From positions 124,001-188,000 of the forward strand of contig NZ_NQKX01000006.1 in assembly GCF_002252635.1 (NCBI RefSeq): DNA of 64,000 bases, read 5' to 3'. Of this stretch, positions 45,575-55,346 are shown piece after piece. The notes below the pieces were generated by a model. That model was not told the DNA's origin and did no database searches. It was given only the letters and a program-made list of their open reading frames with translations. Source of the DNA: Synechococcus sp. MW101C3 (GTDB taxonomy: Bacteria; Cyanobacteriota; Cyanobacteriia; PCC-6307; Cyanobiaceae). A program made the translations under genes and the position numbers. Position 1 is the stretch's first letter. Each line of letters begins with the position of its first letter.

Positions 45575-46449
45575 GGGTGCACCTCAGAAGGTTGGTTGGA
45601 TCGAAGGTCCTGAAGCGTGGCAGCAGCGATGGCGCGCGGCCCCGGGGCCGGCTCGGTGACGGGCAGGGATCGACGGTACATCTCGCAGAGATGGGCCATC
45701 ACGTCAAGGAGGGCCAGGCGGTAATCACGAAGAAAATCGTCTTTCTGTCCTTTGAGCTTGAGCAATTTCCAGAATTCGTCGATCAGATTTGCATGGATGG
45801 CCACGGTCTTGGTGATGGAGAGATCACTGAAAAATGCGGTGTTCACGAAGCTTTCCAATGCCTGATTCGCTGCGGCCTCGTCCTTGAAGTAGCTCACCAG
45901 CAGATCTCTGTACGTGCGCTCCAGGGAGAGAAACAACTCCTTCTGCTCCAGGGGAGGCAGATTGCGGAGAAACCGCGAAGGGTCCCTCTTATAGAAAACC
46001 CCCAGATAGCCAAGCCGCTCCTGCAGGCGGCTTGACAGCCTCCAGGAGCCATCGCCGCCGGGCTCGCTCGGTAGACCCCCCTCCACGTTGCCACGTCGCA
46101 GGAAGCGGGAGATCGCCGCATCCAGGCTGTAGCTGAGCTGTTCCAGTTGGTCGGCGGGCAGATGCACCTCGGCATCGTGGTAATCCAGCTGCCCACTCAC
46201 CGGGCCCACCACCACGGCGGGAAGCAGCAAACCCTGATGGCGTAACCCATCGAGTGCCTCAGGCAGGGCACCCTGTTCCAGCAGCACCGCGTCAAAGTTC
46301 TCCCAGCTCTCGGCCAGCAACGCGCAGGGGTCAGGGGCCAGGCCGAGCGCCACCACGTCGTAGCGCCCCTCCTGCAGCCACTGCCCGCAGGCAGCATCAA
46401 GGCCGGGATCGCGAATCAGCGAGGCGATCGTGAAGGCCGGCTGGGACAT
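45571..46449 (-). CDS. kaiA: circadian clock protein KaiA
   Basis: Encodes about 292 residues from the ATG of [14 protein letters not shown]. The N-terminal pseudoreceiver (about residues 1-135) and the C-terminal four-helix domain ([59 protein letters not shown]) are complete, so this is full-length KaiA, unlike Prochlorococcus, which lacks it. KaiA stimulates KaiC phosphorylation. It is the first gene of a kaiA-kaiB-kaiC run. Confidence 0.97.
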   Translation of the reverse strand: MSQPAFTIASLIRDPGLDAACGQWLQEGRYDVVALGLAPDPCALLAESWENFDAVLLEQGALPEALDGLRHQGLLLPAVVVGPVSGQLDYHDAEVHLPADQLEQLSYSLDAAISRFLRRGNVEGGLPSEPGGDGSWRLSSRLQERLGYLGVFYKRDPSRFLRNLPPLEQKELFLSLERTYRDLLVSYFKDEAAANQALESFVNTAFFSDLSITKTVAIHANLIDEFWKLLKLKGQKDDFLRDYRLALLDVMAHLCEMYRRSLPVTEPAPGPRAIAAATLQDLRSNQPSEVHP

Positions 46450-46512
46450 GCGGCGCGTGGAACCACGTTTGGGAGACCTTAAGGTTGACGGGCGGGGCTC
46501 TGGGAGTGGAGG

Positions 46513-46528
46513 ATGGACACTTGTCCAT
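46513..46528. promoter_or_regulatory. inverted repeat between kaiA and rplU
   Basis: ATGGACA and TGTCCAT are separated by two bases (CT), a near-palindrome of 16 bases. It lies in the 177-base region between the divergent kaiA and rplU starts, where both promoters should be. It could bind a dimeric regulator of the kai operon or of ribosomal protein genes. It does not match NtcA or LexA sites that I know. Confidence 0.45.
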
Positions 46529-46626
46529 TCTTCAGGTTGTGCGCCAGGCCTGAATGCCGAGCCGTCCGGTGATCCCCAACAGGGTCGCTGGCCAGGAGCG
46601 GGCAGCCTGTCCACGCCTTCGCACCC

Positions 46627-47025
46627 ATGAGCACCACCCCCGCCACCGGCGCCTCAGCGCCGAGCACAGACTCTCCAGCGCCGGGCGCCGGCACCTATGT
46701 TATCGCCGAGGCCTCAGGCCAGCAGTTCTGGCTCCAGCCGAACCGCTACTACGACCTTGACCGCATCGCGGCAGAGGTCGACGAGAGCGTCACCCTGGAG
46801 AACGTGCTGCTCGTGCGTGACGCCAGCGGCGCCACCACACTGGGCCACCCTTATGTGAGCGGTGTCACCGTTCAGCTCAAGGTGCTTGAGCATCGCCGCG
46901 GCCCCAAGATCATCGTCTACAAAATGCGGCCCAAGAAGAAAACCCGCCGCAAAAACGGCCACCGCCAGGAGCTCACCCGTGTGCGGGTCGAGTCGATCAC
47001 CGTGGCGGGCAAGGCGCTCGCCTAA
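46627..47025 (+). CDS. rplU: 50S ribosomal protein L21
   Basis: Encodes 132 residues. YVIAEASGQQFWLQPNRYYD is the L21 start, and KVLEHRRGPKIIVYKMRPKK with KNGHRQELTRV completes the family pattern. A Ser/Thr/Pro-rich extension of about 20 residues precedes the core. It is followed by rpmA after 51 bases, the standard pairing. Confidence 0.96.
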   Translation: MSTTPATGASAPSTDSPAPGAGTYVIAEASGQQFWLQPNRYYDLDRIAAEVDESVTLENVLLVRDASGATTLGHPYVSGVTVQLKVLEHRRGPKIIVYKMRPKKKTRRKNGHRQELTRVRVESITVAGKALA

Positions 47026-47076
47026 TCCCGGCTCCACTTCCTCCTTCTTTCGCCCACCCTTCGTTTTCTCGCCCCC

Positions 47077-47340
47077 ATGGCCCACAAGAAAGGCACAGGC
47101 TCCACCCGCAACGGCCGCGATTCCAATTCCAAACGGCTGGGTGTCAAGCGCTATGGCGGTGAAACCGTGAGCGCCGGTTCGATCCTGATTCGTCAGCGCG
47201 GCACCTCCGTGCTGCCTGGCAACAACGTCGGCCGCGGCTCCGACGACACCCTCTTTGCCCTCATCGATGGCGTCGTGAACTTCGAGACCATCAAGCGCGG
47301 CCTCCGCAACCGCAAGCGCATCCACGTGGCCCTGGGCTGA
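47077..47340 (+). CDS. rpmA: 50S ribosomal protein L27
   Basis: Encodes 87 residues. [20 protein letters not shown] is the conserved N-terminus, with [20 protein letters not shown] and IDGVVNFE. L27 reaches the peptidyl transferase centre. It is second in the rplU-rpmA unit, and a hairpin terminator lies about 120 bases downstream. Confidence 0.98.
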   Translation: MAHKKGTGSTRNGRDSNSKRLGVKRYGGETVSAGSILIRQRGTSVLPGNNVGRGSDDTLFALIDGVVNFETIKRGLRNRKRIHVALG

Positions 47341-47457
47341 ACGCCAACGGCCAGCCTTGGCCTTGAACACACGCCAGGGCTGGCTCATCCTCTCAGGGCT
47401 GGGGCTGGGCTCAACGCTAAAGGCCCATCTTTCCTGAAAGCCACAGGACTGCAGCTC

Positions 47458-47496
47458 AAGACCGGGACTGCTGTTTCTCCAGCCTCCCGGTCTTTT
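47458..47496 (+). terminator. rho-independent terminator downstream of rpmA
   Basis: A perfect 10-bp stem (AAGACCGGGA with TCCCGGTCTT), a 17-base loop and a short T-run. The 118 bases between rpmA and this hairpin hold no gene that I can support, only a weak GGCCA/TGGCC hairpin. Confidence 0.7.
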
Positions 47497-47632
47497 CGTT
47501 TGGGTGCGGGTGCCAGCCTGTTGCGTGCGCACACCCGGGTGCGACAGGATCTGGCTCCGCTGTGGTGTCTAGCTTCGCTCCGGGGTCAGCCCTTCGCCTC
47601 CGCCTCCGCGCATGCGGCGGTCACCAGGCTGG

Positions 47633-48418
47633 TCAATCGGCGAGGCGATAGGCCCTGGTGGTGATCAGGAAGGGGTGGAACACCTCAAGGAAGCGGCTCT
47701 GGAGTTTGCGGAAGAAACACTCCACCAGTTGCGGGTCATCGAAGTGGAACGGATACTCGCCAGCGAAGCCCTTGAAGAAATACCAGTTGAGCAGGGCCAC
47801 CGCCTCCTTCGACATGCGTGAGGCGAACACCTCCAGCTGATCGGCCGGATGGCTCAGGTGCTCCAGCACATCCAGGCAGACGATGGTGTCGAACGCGGCC
47901 GGCAGGGACGGATCGCTCAGATCGCGGCAGAAGCCGAGGCGATGGGCGAGGCCCAGGGCTTCCGCCCGCTGGCGCACGAACGCCCGGTTGTCGGGGTTGA
48001 GGTCCACGAACCACACCCGCTCCACCTGGGGCAGCGCCGCCGCCGCCAGGGCATGGGTGCCGATGCCGCCGCCGAAGTCGAGCACCTGGCCCCGGGCCAG
48101 ATGCTGCTGCAGGCGCAGAGTGTCGGCGATGTAATCGCCGCTGCCCAGGTGCCAGGCCGAAAGCTCGAGCAAGTGGCCGTGGCCCACCGTTTCCTCGTAG
48201 AAGGCCTCCACCCGTTCCGGGTCGAAACCGTTGGCGCCGGGGTGCAGGGCCGCCAGGTCGCTGCGGCTGTGGGCCAGGCGCTGCTCCAGTTCACCGGGGC
48301 TCAGCTGCACGTAGGCCGCCAGCTGGTCGAACAGGCCGAAGCCGTCCCGCAGGAACCGCTCCACATCGAGGCTGGGCAGCACCGATGGGGCCGTCATGGT
48401 CTGGGTTGACTCGGACAC
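47633..48418 (-). CDS. class I SAM-dependent methyltransferase
   Basis: Encodes 261 residues from a GTG, or about 254 from an ATG seven codons later. Motif I is QVLDFGGGIGTHAL, followed by WFVDLNPDN and the motif-IV region FDTIVCLDVLEHL. A helical N-terminal third (LSPGELEQRLAHSRSDL) precedes the catalytic domain. The acceptor is unknown, and the general fold fits small-molecule or lipid methylation. It stands between rpmA and the YhhQ transporter with no clear operon partner. Confidence 0.82.
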   Translation of the reverse strand: MSESTQTMTAPSVLPSLDVERFLRDGFGLFDQLAAYVQLSPGELEQRLAHSRSDLAALHPGANGFDPERVEAFYEETVGHGHLLELSAWHLGSGDYIADTLRLQQHLARGQVLDFGGGIGTHALAAAALPQVERVWFVDLNPDNRAFVRQRAEALGLAHRLGFCRDLSDPSLPAAFDTIVCLDVLEHLSHPADQLEVFASRMSKEAVALLNWYFFKGFAGEYPFHFDDPQLVECFFRKLQSRFLEVFHPFLITTRAYRLAD

Positions 48419-48471
48419 TCCTGGTCCCCTTGGCAGACCGTCAGGGTAAGGGGCCGCCGCTCACGGCTGGC

Positions 48472-49215
48472 TCAGCGCCCCGGCCGGGGGAGCGGGAGTG
48501 GGCGGGGGTCTTCATGGCCCAGTTCCACCCCGTCGCCGGGCACCTCAAGCCAGCGCCGCAGCCAGCCCACCAGGAGGTAGAAGGGCAGGGTGTCGAGCAG
48601 GGCGGCCAGAAACTTGAACAGGTAGCCGCTGAGGATGAACGCCCATAGCTGGGGCAGCACCGGCTCACCAGAGCGGATCGGCAGCACATGGGCGGCGTAG
48701 TGGCTGATCAACACCACCGCTGTGGTGTCCACCAGCTGGCTGACCAGGGTGGAGCCGTTGTTGCGCAGCCAGAGGGCCTTGCCGCCGCTGAAGCGCTTCC
48801 AGAAATGGAAAAGGCGCACGTCGGTGAACTGGGCCGCCAGGTACGCCACCATGGAGGCCCCCACGGCGCCGAAGGCCAGGCGCCGCATCTCGAAGAAGGT
48901 GCTGGAGTCGGTGCCGGCCAGGCCAGGGAGCACCCCTCCAAGCCAGAGGATGAGCACGATCCATCCGTTGAGCAGCAGCCCCACCCACACCACCTGTCCC
49001 GCCTTCTGCTCGCCCCAGATCTCGCTGATCAGATCGGTGCAGAGGAAGGTGACCGGATAGGGCAGGGCACCCACCGCCACCACGATCGGCCAGCCGCCGA
49101 TCGAGCCCAGGCTCAGGAAGCGGGTGAGGCCGAGGATGTTGAGCATGCCCATGGTGCCGAGGAAGAGGCCGGCCAGCACCAGGAAGGCCAGATCACGGCG
49201 GTGTTGCACAGGCAC
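48472..49215 (-). CDS. queuosine precursor transporter (YhhQ/DUF165 family)
   Basis: Encodes about 247 residues from a GTG. The protein has six or so hydrophobic helices, with the family signature PYPVTFLCTDLISEIWGEQK, the conserved VWVGLLLNGW and the C-terminal LDTLPFYLLVGWL. The open frame continues far upstream, but that portion overlaps truB on the other strand and is not real. YhhQ imports preQ0/preQ1; queA elsewhere in the window suggests the pathway is used. The start could also be a GTG two codons later. Confidence 0.88.
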   Translation of the reverse strand: MPVQHRRDLAFLVLAGLFLGTMGMLNILGLTRFLSLGSIGGWPIVVAVGALPYPVTFLCTDLISEIWGEQKAGQVVWVGLLLNGWIVLILWLGGVLPGLAGTDSSTFFEMRRLAFGAVGASMVAYLAAQFTDVRLFHFWKRFSGGKALWLRNNGSTLVSQLVDTTAVVLISHYAAHVLPIRSGEPVLPQLWAFILSGYLFKFLAALLDTLPFYLLVGWLRRWLEVPGDGVELGHEDPRPLPLPRPGR

Positions 49216-49344
49216 AGACGCGGTACCGGGGGAACAGGCACCCCAGCCTGAAGCCCCGCCTGGCTCCTGCCACCCCCTGGCGGCGATGATGCACCGCCGC
49301 CGGCCTTCCCTTTCCCGGCGTTTGCCATCTGCAGCGATGTCGCG

Positions 49345-50271
49345 GTGACCGCCTCCCCTTCGCCCTGCGGCTTCCTGGTGCTCGACAAGCCGGCAGGTCT
49401 CACCTCCCACGCCTGCGTGGCCAGGGTGCGCCGCTGCTACGGGCTCAAGCGGGTCGGCCACGGCGGCACCCTCGATCCTGCCGTCACCGGCGTGTTGCCT
49501 CTGGCACTGGGCGCCGCCACGCGCCTGCTGCCCTACCTGCCGAGTGGCAAGGCCTACCGCGGCGTGATCCAGCTCGGCTGGCGCACCAGCAGCGACGACC
49601 TCAGCGGTGAGTTGCTGGAGCGCCGTCCGGTGCCCGCCCTCAGCCACGACGACCTGGACGCCTGCCTGGAGCGCTTCCGCGGTTCGATCCTGCAGCAACC
49701 GCCCCAGGTGTCGGCGGTGCACGTGGATGGGGAGCGGGCGTATGTGCGGGCGCGGCGGGGCGAAACGATGGAGCTGGCGGCGCGGCCGGTGCAGATCGAT
49801 GCGCTTGAGCTGCTGAGCTGGGAGCCCGCCAGCCAGCAGCTGGAGCTGGCGGTGCGCTGTTCCGCTGGCACCTACATCCGCTCCCTGGCGAGGGACCTGG
49901 GCAACGCCCTGGGTTGCGGTGGCACCCTGGCCAGCCTGCGTCGCACCGAAGCGCTCGGCTTTTCTCTGAGTGGCAGCGTCAGCCTGGAGGCGCTCGAGAG
50001 CGGGGCGCCCCTGCCGGCTCTCGACAATCCACTCCAGCCGCTCAGGCACCTGCCCTCGCGACAGCTGGATGCGGCGGATCTGGCAGGCTGGCGCTGCGGC
50101 CGCAGCCTCTGCGCCAGCGCCGTCTCCAGCCCCGATCGGCCCGGTTTCGATCCCAGCGTGCTCGACCAGCCCGTGGTGATCCTCGATCCGCAGGGCCACC
50201 TGGCCGGCATGGCCCGCACCGCCCCGGGCGGTCGCCTGCAACCGCGGCTGGTGTTCGACGCGGCCGGCTAA
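49345..50271 (+). CDS. truB: tRNA pseudouridine-55 synthase
   Basis: Encodes 308 residues from a [43 protein letters not shown] with catalytic Asp44, [11 protein letters not shown] and [15 protein letters not shown] are the TruB hallmarks. It modifies U55 in the T-loop of tRNAs. It is followed 49 bases later by the YebC gene. Confidence 0.97.
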   Translation: MTASPSPCGFLVLDKPAGLTSHACVARVRRCYGLKRVGHGGTLDPAVTGVLPLALGAATRLLPYLPSGKAYRGVIQLGWRTSSDDLSGELLERRPVPALSHDDLDACLERFRGSILQQPPQVSAVHVDGERAYVRARRGETMELAARPVQIDALELLSWEPASQQLELAVRCSAGTYIRSLARDLGNALGCGGTLASLRRTEALGFSLSGSVSLEALESGAPLPALDNPLQPLRHLPSRQLDAADLAGWRCGRSLCASAVSSPDRPGFDPSVLDQPVVILDPQGHLAGMARTAPGGRLQPRLVFDAAG

Positions 50272-50320
50272 GGCCGCCGCGTCGGCGCTTCCCTCCCGAT
50301 CCCGCACCCAGCACCCAGCC

Positions 50321-51169
50321 ATGGCCGGCCACAGCAAATGGAGCCAGATCAAACGCCAGAAGGCGGTGGTCGATGCCAAACGCGGCGTGGTGTTCACCCG
50401 CCTGGCTCGGGAAATCAGCGTGGCCGCCCGCGCCGGGGCCGATCCGGCCGGCAACTTCCAGCTGCGGACGGCCCTGGAGAAGGCCAGAGCCGCCGGGCTG
50501 CCCAACACCAACATCGAGCGGGCAATCGCCAAGGGAGCTGGCCAGGGCAGCGGTGACGGCGATCAGTTTCAGGAGGTCCGCTACGAGGGCTATGGCCCCG
50601 GCGGGGTGGCCGTGCTGGTGGAGGCGCTCACCGACAACCGCAACCGCACGGCGGCGGACCTGCGCCTGGCCTTCAGCAAGCACGGGGGCAACCTGGGCGA
50701 GGTGGGCTGTGTGGGGTACCTGTTCGAGCACCGCGGCGTGGTGCGGATCGCGCAGCCCCACCTCGAGGAGAACGCCCTGCTGGAGAGCCTGCTGGCCTTG
50801 GAGATGGCAGGCGGTCCCGCCGCGCTCACCTACACGTTCGAGTCAGCGGCAGGGGGGACGGCAGCCGGCAAGGGCGAACCTGCTGGGGGGGGAGGTCGTG
50901 GTGGAGCTGGAGCTGGCGACGCCTCCGCGGAAGTGGTGTGCAGTTATGCCGACCTGGAGGGCCTGCAGGATGCCCTGCGGCACCAGGGCTGGAGCGTGCA
51001 GGGCTGGGAGCACCGCTGGATCCCATCCACCACCTGCCGCCTGGAGGAGTCCGAGGCGCTGCGCCACTGCCTGCGCATGCTCGATGCCCTCGACGACCTC
51101 GATGACGTCCGCAGCGTGACCGCCAACCTGGAGGCCGACGAGGCCCTGATCGAAGCGTTCCTGGCGTGA
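50321..51169 (+). CDS. YebC/PmpR family regulatory or translation factor
   Basis: Encodes 282 residues. [20 protein letters not shown] and [20 protein letters not shown] are the canonical YebC N-terminus, and [20 protein letters not shown] begins domain 2. In domain 3 a Gly/Ala-rich insert ([18 protein letters not shown]) of about 25 residues interrupts the usual sequence before [13 protein letters not shown]. The family is annotated as transcriptional regulators; more recent work links some members to ribosomes. It is cotranscribed with truB. Confidence 0.92.
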   Translation: MAGHSKWSQIKRQKAVVDAKRGVVFTRLAREISVAARAGADPAGNFQLRTALEKARAAGLPNTNIERAIAKGAGQGSGDGDQFQEVRYEGYGPGGVAVLVEALTDNRNRTAADLRLAFSKHGGNLGEVGCVGYLFEHRGVVRIAQPHLEENALLESLLALEMAGGPAALTYTFESAAGGTAAGKGEPAGGGGRGGAGAGDASAEVVCSYADLEGLQDALRHQGWSVQGWEHRWIPSTTCRLEESEALRHCLRMLDALDDLDDVRSVTANLEADEALIEAFLA

Positions 51170-51218
51170 TGGCTGGCCTGCCGTCGCTGGCGGGGAGGTG
51201 AGCCGGCAGGTGCTGGCT

Positions 51219-52061
51219 TCAGCCAGTGAGCGCAGCCCGGTCGACCATCAGCCGGAGCCGCGGGTGCTGCTGCAGCCAGCTGGCCGGCAGCTGGGCGTTG
51301 GGGGGCTCCTGCAGTAGCCGTCTCAGGATCGGCCCTTTGGAAGAGCCACTCACCACCAGCAGGATCCGCTGCGCCGCCAGGATCTCCGCCAGACCGAGCG
51401 TGATCGCCCACCGCGGCACGGCCTCTGGATCACCGCCGAACGCCGGGGCGTTCTGGGCGCGGGTGGCGGCATCGAGCTCCACCACATGACAGCGCTGGCT
51501 GGCCTCACAGGGGGGTTCGTTGAAGCCCACATGGCCGTTGTTGCCGAGCCCCAGCAGCTGGAGGCCGATGCCGCCGGCCTCCTCCAGCGCGGTGCTGTAG
51601 CGGACGGCTTCGGCCTGAGCGTCGGCGGCCAGGCCATCAGGCAGGGCCACCTGCTCCGGAGCGAGACCAAGCGGTGCGATCAGCCGGGCCTCCATCTCAG
51701 CAGCGAAGCTGCGGGGATCGTGCCGGGGCAGGCCCACGTAGGCATCGAGGTTGAAGCTGCGCCATCCGGCCAGCAGGCGGGCCCGCTCCGCAGGCGGCAG
51801 CGCCGCGATGCGCTGCCGCAGGGCGCCGTACACCGCCACCATCGTGCGGCCCGTGGCCAGCCCCAGCGGCAGGGCCTGAGGGCGCAGCAACTGGTCGAAC
51901 AGGGCCTCTGCCACCGCCTCGCTCAGTTGCTCCCCATCCGGAAAGACCTCCAGCCGGTGGTGCCAACCGGGGATCGGAGCGATGGATTCAGGGCAAAGAG
52001 AGGGTAGGGCCGGCGCGCTCAGAGGCGAGCGGAACGCAGGGCCGCGTGGCGGGGACTCCAT
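51219..52061 (-). CDS. nagB: glucosamine-6-phosphate deaminase
   Basis: Encodes about 280 residues. LGLATGRTMVAVYGALRQ, the catalytic Asp in NLDAYVGL and the signature LGLGNNGHVGFNEPP identify NagB, which converts glucosamine-6-P to fructose-6-P and ammonia. The only in-frame ATG before the domain makes it overlap the upstream SpoIID gene by 43 bases; the N-terminal 30 residues are not family-like, so translation may begin later at a rarer codon. It is distinct from 6-phosphogluconolactonase, whose signature differs. Confidence 0.9.
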   Translation of the reverse strand: MESPPRGPAFRSPLSAPALPSLCPESIAPIPGWHHRLEVFPDGEQLSEAVAEALFDQLLRPQALPLGLATGRTMVAVYGALRQRIAALPPAERARLLAGWRSFNLDAYVGLPRHDPRSFAAEMEARLIAPLGLAPEQVALPDGLAADAQAEAVRYSTALEEAGGIGLQLLGLGNNGHVGFNEPPCEASQRCHVVELDAATRAQNAPAFGGDPEAVPRWAITLGLAEILAAQRILLVVSGSSKGPILRRLLQEPPNAQLPASWLQQHPRLRLMVDRAALTG

Positions 52062-53473
52062 GGTGAGGAGCCTGATGCAGAGCCCGCATCCGCCGCCAGT
52101 CGTGGTGTGGCGATGTCACCATACGGACGCAGTTGGGCGCCGCGGTAGTAGTGGCGGAGAATCTCCTGGAAGCTGCTGCCTCGCTGGGCCATAGCCAGGG
52201 CCCCCCACTGGCTCATGCCCACCCCGTGGCCGAAGCCCCGTCCCACTGCCACCAGTGTGGGGTTGCGGGGAGGTAGCAGCGGCGGCGGCGCAGGCAGCGA
52301 GAGCAGCACGCCCGTGGCCGACAACCAGGTGGACGGCGGCACCTGAGGCTCAGTGAAGCTGAAGGGGGCTGCCTCGAAACGCACCAGCGTGCTCTTCAGG
52401 CCCAGCCGGCTGCGCAGCTCCGCCCCACTCACCAGAAGCTGGCCACTGGGGCCCACCACGCGGGCCTGCCGCACCCTGCCACTGGCGGTGGTGGAGAGGA
52501 TGTCGATGCGCTGCACCCCGCCCAGTTCGGCGAAGGCGCGGGCCAGCAGCGGCGGCGGCAGTTCCTGGCGCCAGCGGCTCACCGGTGAGGCCTCATCAAA
52601 GTCGGCGACGCTCACCAGATAGGGCATCTGGCGCTGCCACAGATCGCCGCTGTTTTCGGTGGTGCCACCGGCACTGCTGTGGAACACCGCATTGATCAGG
52701 GCGTTCTGGTGGGTCAGCACCAATCCGCGGGTGCCGCGCACCGCCTCCCTGGTGGACGCGGTCTCCGCCTCCACCCCTTTGTAGACCTGGCTGCTGACGG
52801 TGGCCTTGAGGTCGAACGGCTGGTCGGGGCGGCGCTGGCGGAGGGCGTAGGTGCGCGCCGCCACGGCCTGGGCCCGCAAGGCCTCCAGGGGCCAGCTGGC
52901 GGGCATCTCGCTTCCCACCACGCTGGGAAGGTAGGTCTCGAGGGCGACCACATTGACCACCCGCAACGCGGAGGCGGCCGGGCGCACCACCAGCCGTCCC
53001 CGGTAGGCGCGGTTCTTCAGCTGCAGCACGGCGTCGCCACCGGGGGACTGGCCGGCATCGATCCACAGCTCCGCCAGGCTCAGCGATGCAGGCGCCGTGC
53101 CCAGCCCCAGGGGCGCCACCACCTCCACCCGCACGCCGCTGCCGGCAGGGCGCAGGGCAATGGCACCGCCTTCGGGGAGGCGCAGCCGTTCTCGGCCGCT
53201 GGCATCAAGCAGGCGCAGGCCGCTGGCGCCGCCCACCCGTACCTCCGCCGTCTCCAGCAGCAGCACCCGCAGGCTCGGATCGGGACTGGCGCTGGCCGTC
53301 TGGGGCACCGGCCGGATGGCCGGCTGCTGGGCATGGGCCGCTGGCAGGCCGGGCAGCATTGCCCAGGCCAGCGGCATTGCCAGGCCGGCAAGGCCAAGGC
53401 GTGGCGCCAGTGAAGGTGCAGCGGACCCACGGAAGGCCTTCGGCAGCGCCGAGCGGGCGAACATCCCAGCCAT
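52019..53473 (-). CDS. exported SpoIID/LytB-domain protein
   Basis: Encodes 484 residues. The N-terminus has a signal peptide ([21 protein letters not shown]). The SpoIID domain is marked by [43 protein letters not shown] and [19 protein letters not shown]. In Bacillus, SpoIID is a lytic transglycosylase; in cyanobacteria members are thought to act on peptidoglycan. Its 3' end overlaps nagB, so the pair may couple wall turnover with amino sugar recycling, which is an inference. Confidence 0.92.
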   Translation of the reverse strand: MAGMFARSALPKAFRGSAAPSLAPRLGLAGLAMPLAWAMLPGLPAAHAQQPAIRPVPQTASASPDPSLRVLLLETAEVRVGGASGLRLLDASGRERLRLPEGGAIALRPAGSGVRVEVVAPLGLGTAPASLSLAELWIDAGQSPGGDAVLQLKNRAYRGRLVVRPAASALRVVNVVALETYLPSVVGSEMPASWPLEALRAQAVAARTYALRQRRPDQPFDLKATVSSQVYKGVEAETASTREAVRGTRGLVLTHQNALINAVFHSSAGGTTENSGDLWQRQMPYLVSVADFDEASPVSRWRQELPPPLLARAFAELGGVQRIDILSTTASGRVRQARVVGPSGQLLVSGAELRSRLGLKSTLVRFEAAPFSFTEPQVPPSTWLSATGVLLSLPAPPPLLPPRNPTLVAVGRGFGHGVGMSQWGALAMAQRGSSFQEILRHYYRGAQLRPYGDIATPRLAADAGSASGSSPWSPRHAALRSARL

Positions 53474-53565
53474 GGCGACCAGCAGCGGAGCTCACAAGGG
53501 GGTCATTGTCACGACGATCCGGGCACCGCGCCAGCCCTCCGCCGGCCAGTGATCGACGTGGCAGC

Positions 53566-54537
53566 ATGCGGCAAAGCGCAACTGGCTTGCAGGTCACTTT
53601 CCTCGGAACGAGTTCGGGCGTTCCCACCCGGGCCCGCAACGTGTCGGCCGTGGCGCTGCGGCTGCCGCAACGCGCCGAGCTGTGGCTGTTCGACTGCGGC
53701 GAAGGTACCCAGCATCAATTCCTCCGCAGTGACCTGCGGGTGTCGCAGCTGCGGCGCATCTTCATCACCCACATGCACGGCGACCACATCTTCGGGTTGC
53801 CGGGTCTGCTCGCCAGCCTGGGCATGGCTGGCAGCTGCCAGGGCATCGATCTCTACGGCCCCGACCCCCTGCGCGATTACCTCGAAGGCGTGCTGCGAAC
53901 CTCATCGACGCGCATCGGCTATCCCCTGGCCAGCCATCGGGTACGCGAGGCCGCCACTGCCGGCACGGTGCTGCTCGACGATGACGATCTGATCGTGCGC
54001 TGTGCCCCGCTCACCCATCGCATCCCCGCCTACGGCTACCGGGTGGAGCAGAAGCCCCGCCCCGGGCGCTTCGATGTGCAGCAGGCCCGTGCGCTGGGCA
54101 TCCCGCCCGGCCCCATCTACGCCGAGCTCAAGGCGGGTCGGAGCGTCACGCTCGAGGACGGGCGGATCATCCATGGAGAGCGGCTGTGCGGCCCGGCGCG
54201 GCCCGGCAGCACCTTCGTGTACTGCACCGACACCGTGTTCTGCGAAGCGGCGGTGGAGCTGGCGCGCGGCGCCGATCTGCTCGTGCACGAATCCACCTTT
54301 GCTCACGGGGAAGCGGAGATGGCGTTCCAACGGCAGCACTCCACCAGCACCATGGCGGCCCAGACGGCGGCCCTCGCCGGGGTGAAAACCCTGGCGCTCA
54401 CCCACCTGAGCCCCCGTTACGTGCAGGGCAACACGGTCACCCCCGATGATCTGCTCGACGAGGCAAGGGCGATCTTCCCGAACACGTTGGTGGCCAAGGA
54501 TTTCCTCACCCTTGAGGTCAACCCCGACGAGGGTTGA
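53566..54537 (+). CDS. rnz: ribonuclease Z
   Basis: Encodes about 323 residues from the ATG of [20 protein letters not shown]. The metallo-beta-lactamase motif HMHGDH is at residues 69-74 in [36 protein letters not shown] and [10 protein letters not shown], together with ALTHLSPRY, supply further zinc ligands. It matures the 3' ends of tRNAs. It is convergent with nothing and precedes psbV in the same direction by about 130 bases. Confidence 0.96.
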   Translation: MRQSATGLQVTFLGTSSGVPTRARNVSAVALRLPQRAELWLFDCGEGTQHQFLRSDLRVSQLRRIFITHMHGDHIFGLPGLLASLGMAGSCQGIDLYGPDPLRDYLEGVLRTSSTRIGYPLASHRVREAATAGTVLLDDDDLIVRCAPLTHRIPAYGYRVEQKPRPGRFDVQQARALGIPPGPIYAELKAGRSVTLEDGRIIHGERLCGPARPGSTFVYCTDTVFCEAAVELARGADLLVHESTFAHGEAEMAFQRQHSTSTMAAQTAALAGVKTLALTHLSPRYVQGNTVTPDDLLDEARAIFPNTLVAKDFLTLEVNPDEG

Positions 54538-54664
54538 GGCACAGGCTGCGGGTTGGCCGGGCCGCTTGTGCCTGCAACAGTTCTTGATCCCGCCCCGGAG
54601 TGCCCTTCGCCCGTGATACAAGGTCTCAGGTGCGGTGTCCACCGCCAATTCGCCAGCTCCCTCC

Positions 54665-55186
54665 ATGGCCCTTTCCCTTCCCGCCGCCCTCCGGTCGATC
54701 GCCCGCCTTCTGCTGGTGCTGCCGCTGGGATTGCTGCTGACCTTCGGAGTCTGGGTGGCTCCTCTGCAGGCCGCCCAATGGGATGCAGAAACGCTCACGG
54801 TCAGCGGCACACCGGATGGTGGCCTGGTCACCTTCAGCGAATCGGAGATCAAGAGTGGTCGCAAGTTGTTCAACGACAGCTGCGGCACCTGTCACGCCGG
54901 CGGTGTCACCAAGACGAACTACAACGTGGGCCTCGACCCGGAAACCCTGGCCCTGGCCACCCCGCCGCGCAACTCGGTCGACTCCCTCGTTGACTACATC
55001 AAGGACCCCACCTCTTACGACGGTGAATACAGCATCGCCGACGTCCACCCGAGCATGCGCAGCAGCGATGTGTTCGTCAAAATGCGCGATCTCAGCGACG
55101 ACGACCTCCGCCTGATCGCCGGCTACATCCTGGTGGCCCCCAAGGTGAGCGGCACCCAGTGGGGTGGCGGCAAGGTTTACTTCTGA
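54665..55186 (+). CDS. psbV: photosystem II cytochrome c550
   Basis: Encodes 173 residues from the ATG of ALSLPAALRSIARLLLVL. The signal peptide is cleaved near residue 36 (PLQA). The heme is bound at CGTCH (residues 73-77), with His128 in DVHPSM as the likely sixth ligand. KTNYNVGLDPETLALATPPR and WGGGKVYF at the end are PsbV-specific. It stabilises the oxygen-evolving complex on the lumenal side of PSII. A strong terminator follows. Confidence 0.97.
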   Translation: MALSLPAALRSIARLLLVLPLGLLLTFGVWVAPLQAAQWDAETLTVSGTPDGGLVTFSESEIKSGRKLFNDSCGTCHAGGVTKTNYNVGLDPETLALATPPRNSVDSLVDYIKDPTSYDGEYSIADVHPSMRSSDVFVKMRDLSDDDLRLIAGYILVAPKVSGTQWGGGKVYF

Positions 55187-55262
55187 TCCAGGCCTCTATC
55201 CGTGCCAGGCGCACGTCTGAGCCTCGCCCACCGGCAGGCTCTACCCGCCAATCAACGCCACC

Positions 55263-55289
55263 GCCCCCTTGCCCAGGGGGCTTTTTTTT
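55263..55289 (+). terminator. rho-independent terminator of psbV
   Basis: A 7-bp stem (GCCCCCT / AGGGGGC), a five-base loop and eight T residues, about 77 bases after psbV. Confidence 0.93.
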
Positions 55290-55346
55290 GGCAGCGGTGC
55301 AGCACTACTGCAGGCAGTTCATGCGCCGCTGCTCCCGCGGCTCATC

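Noticed and set aside
47348-47361. Short GGCCA/TGGCC hairpin just after rpmA as its terminator
   Set aside because: The stem is only five base pairs and no T-run follows; the 10-bp hairpin at 47458 is better.
49216-50532. Upstream extension of the YhhQ reading frame over truB
   Set aside because: The frame is open by chance through truB on the other strand; the family N-terminus begins near the GTG at 49215.
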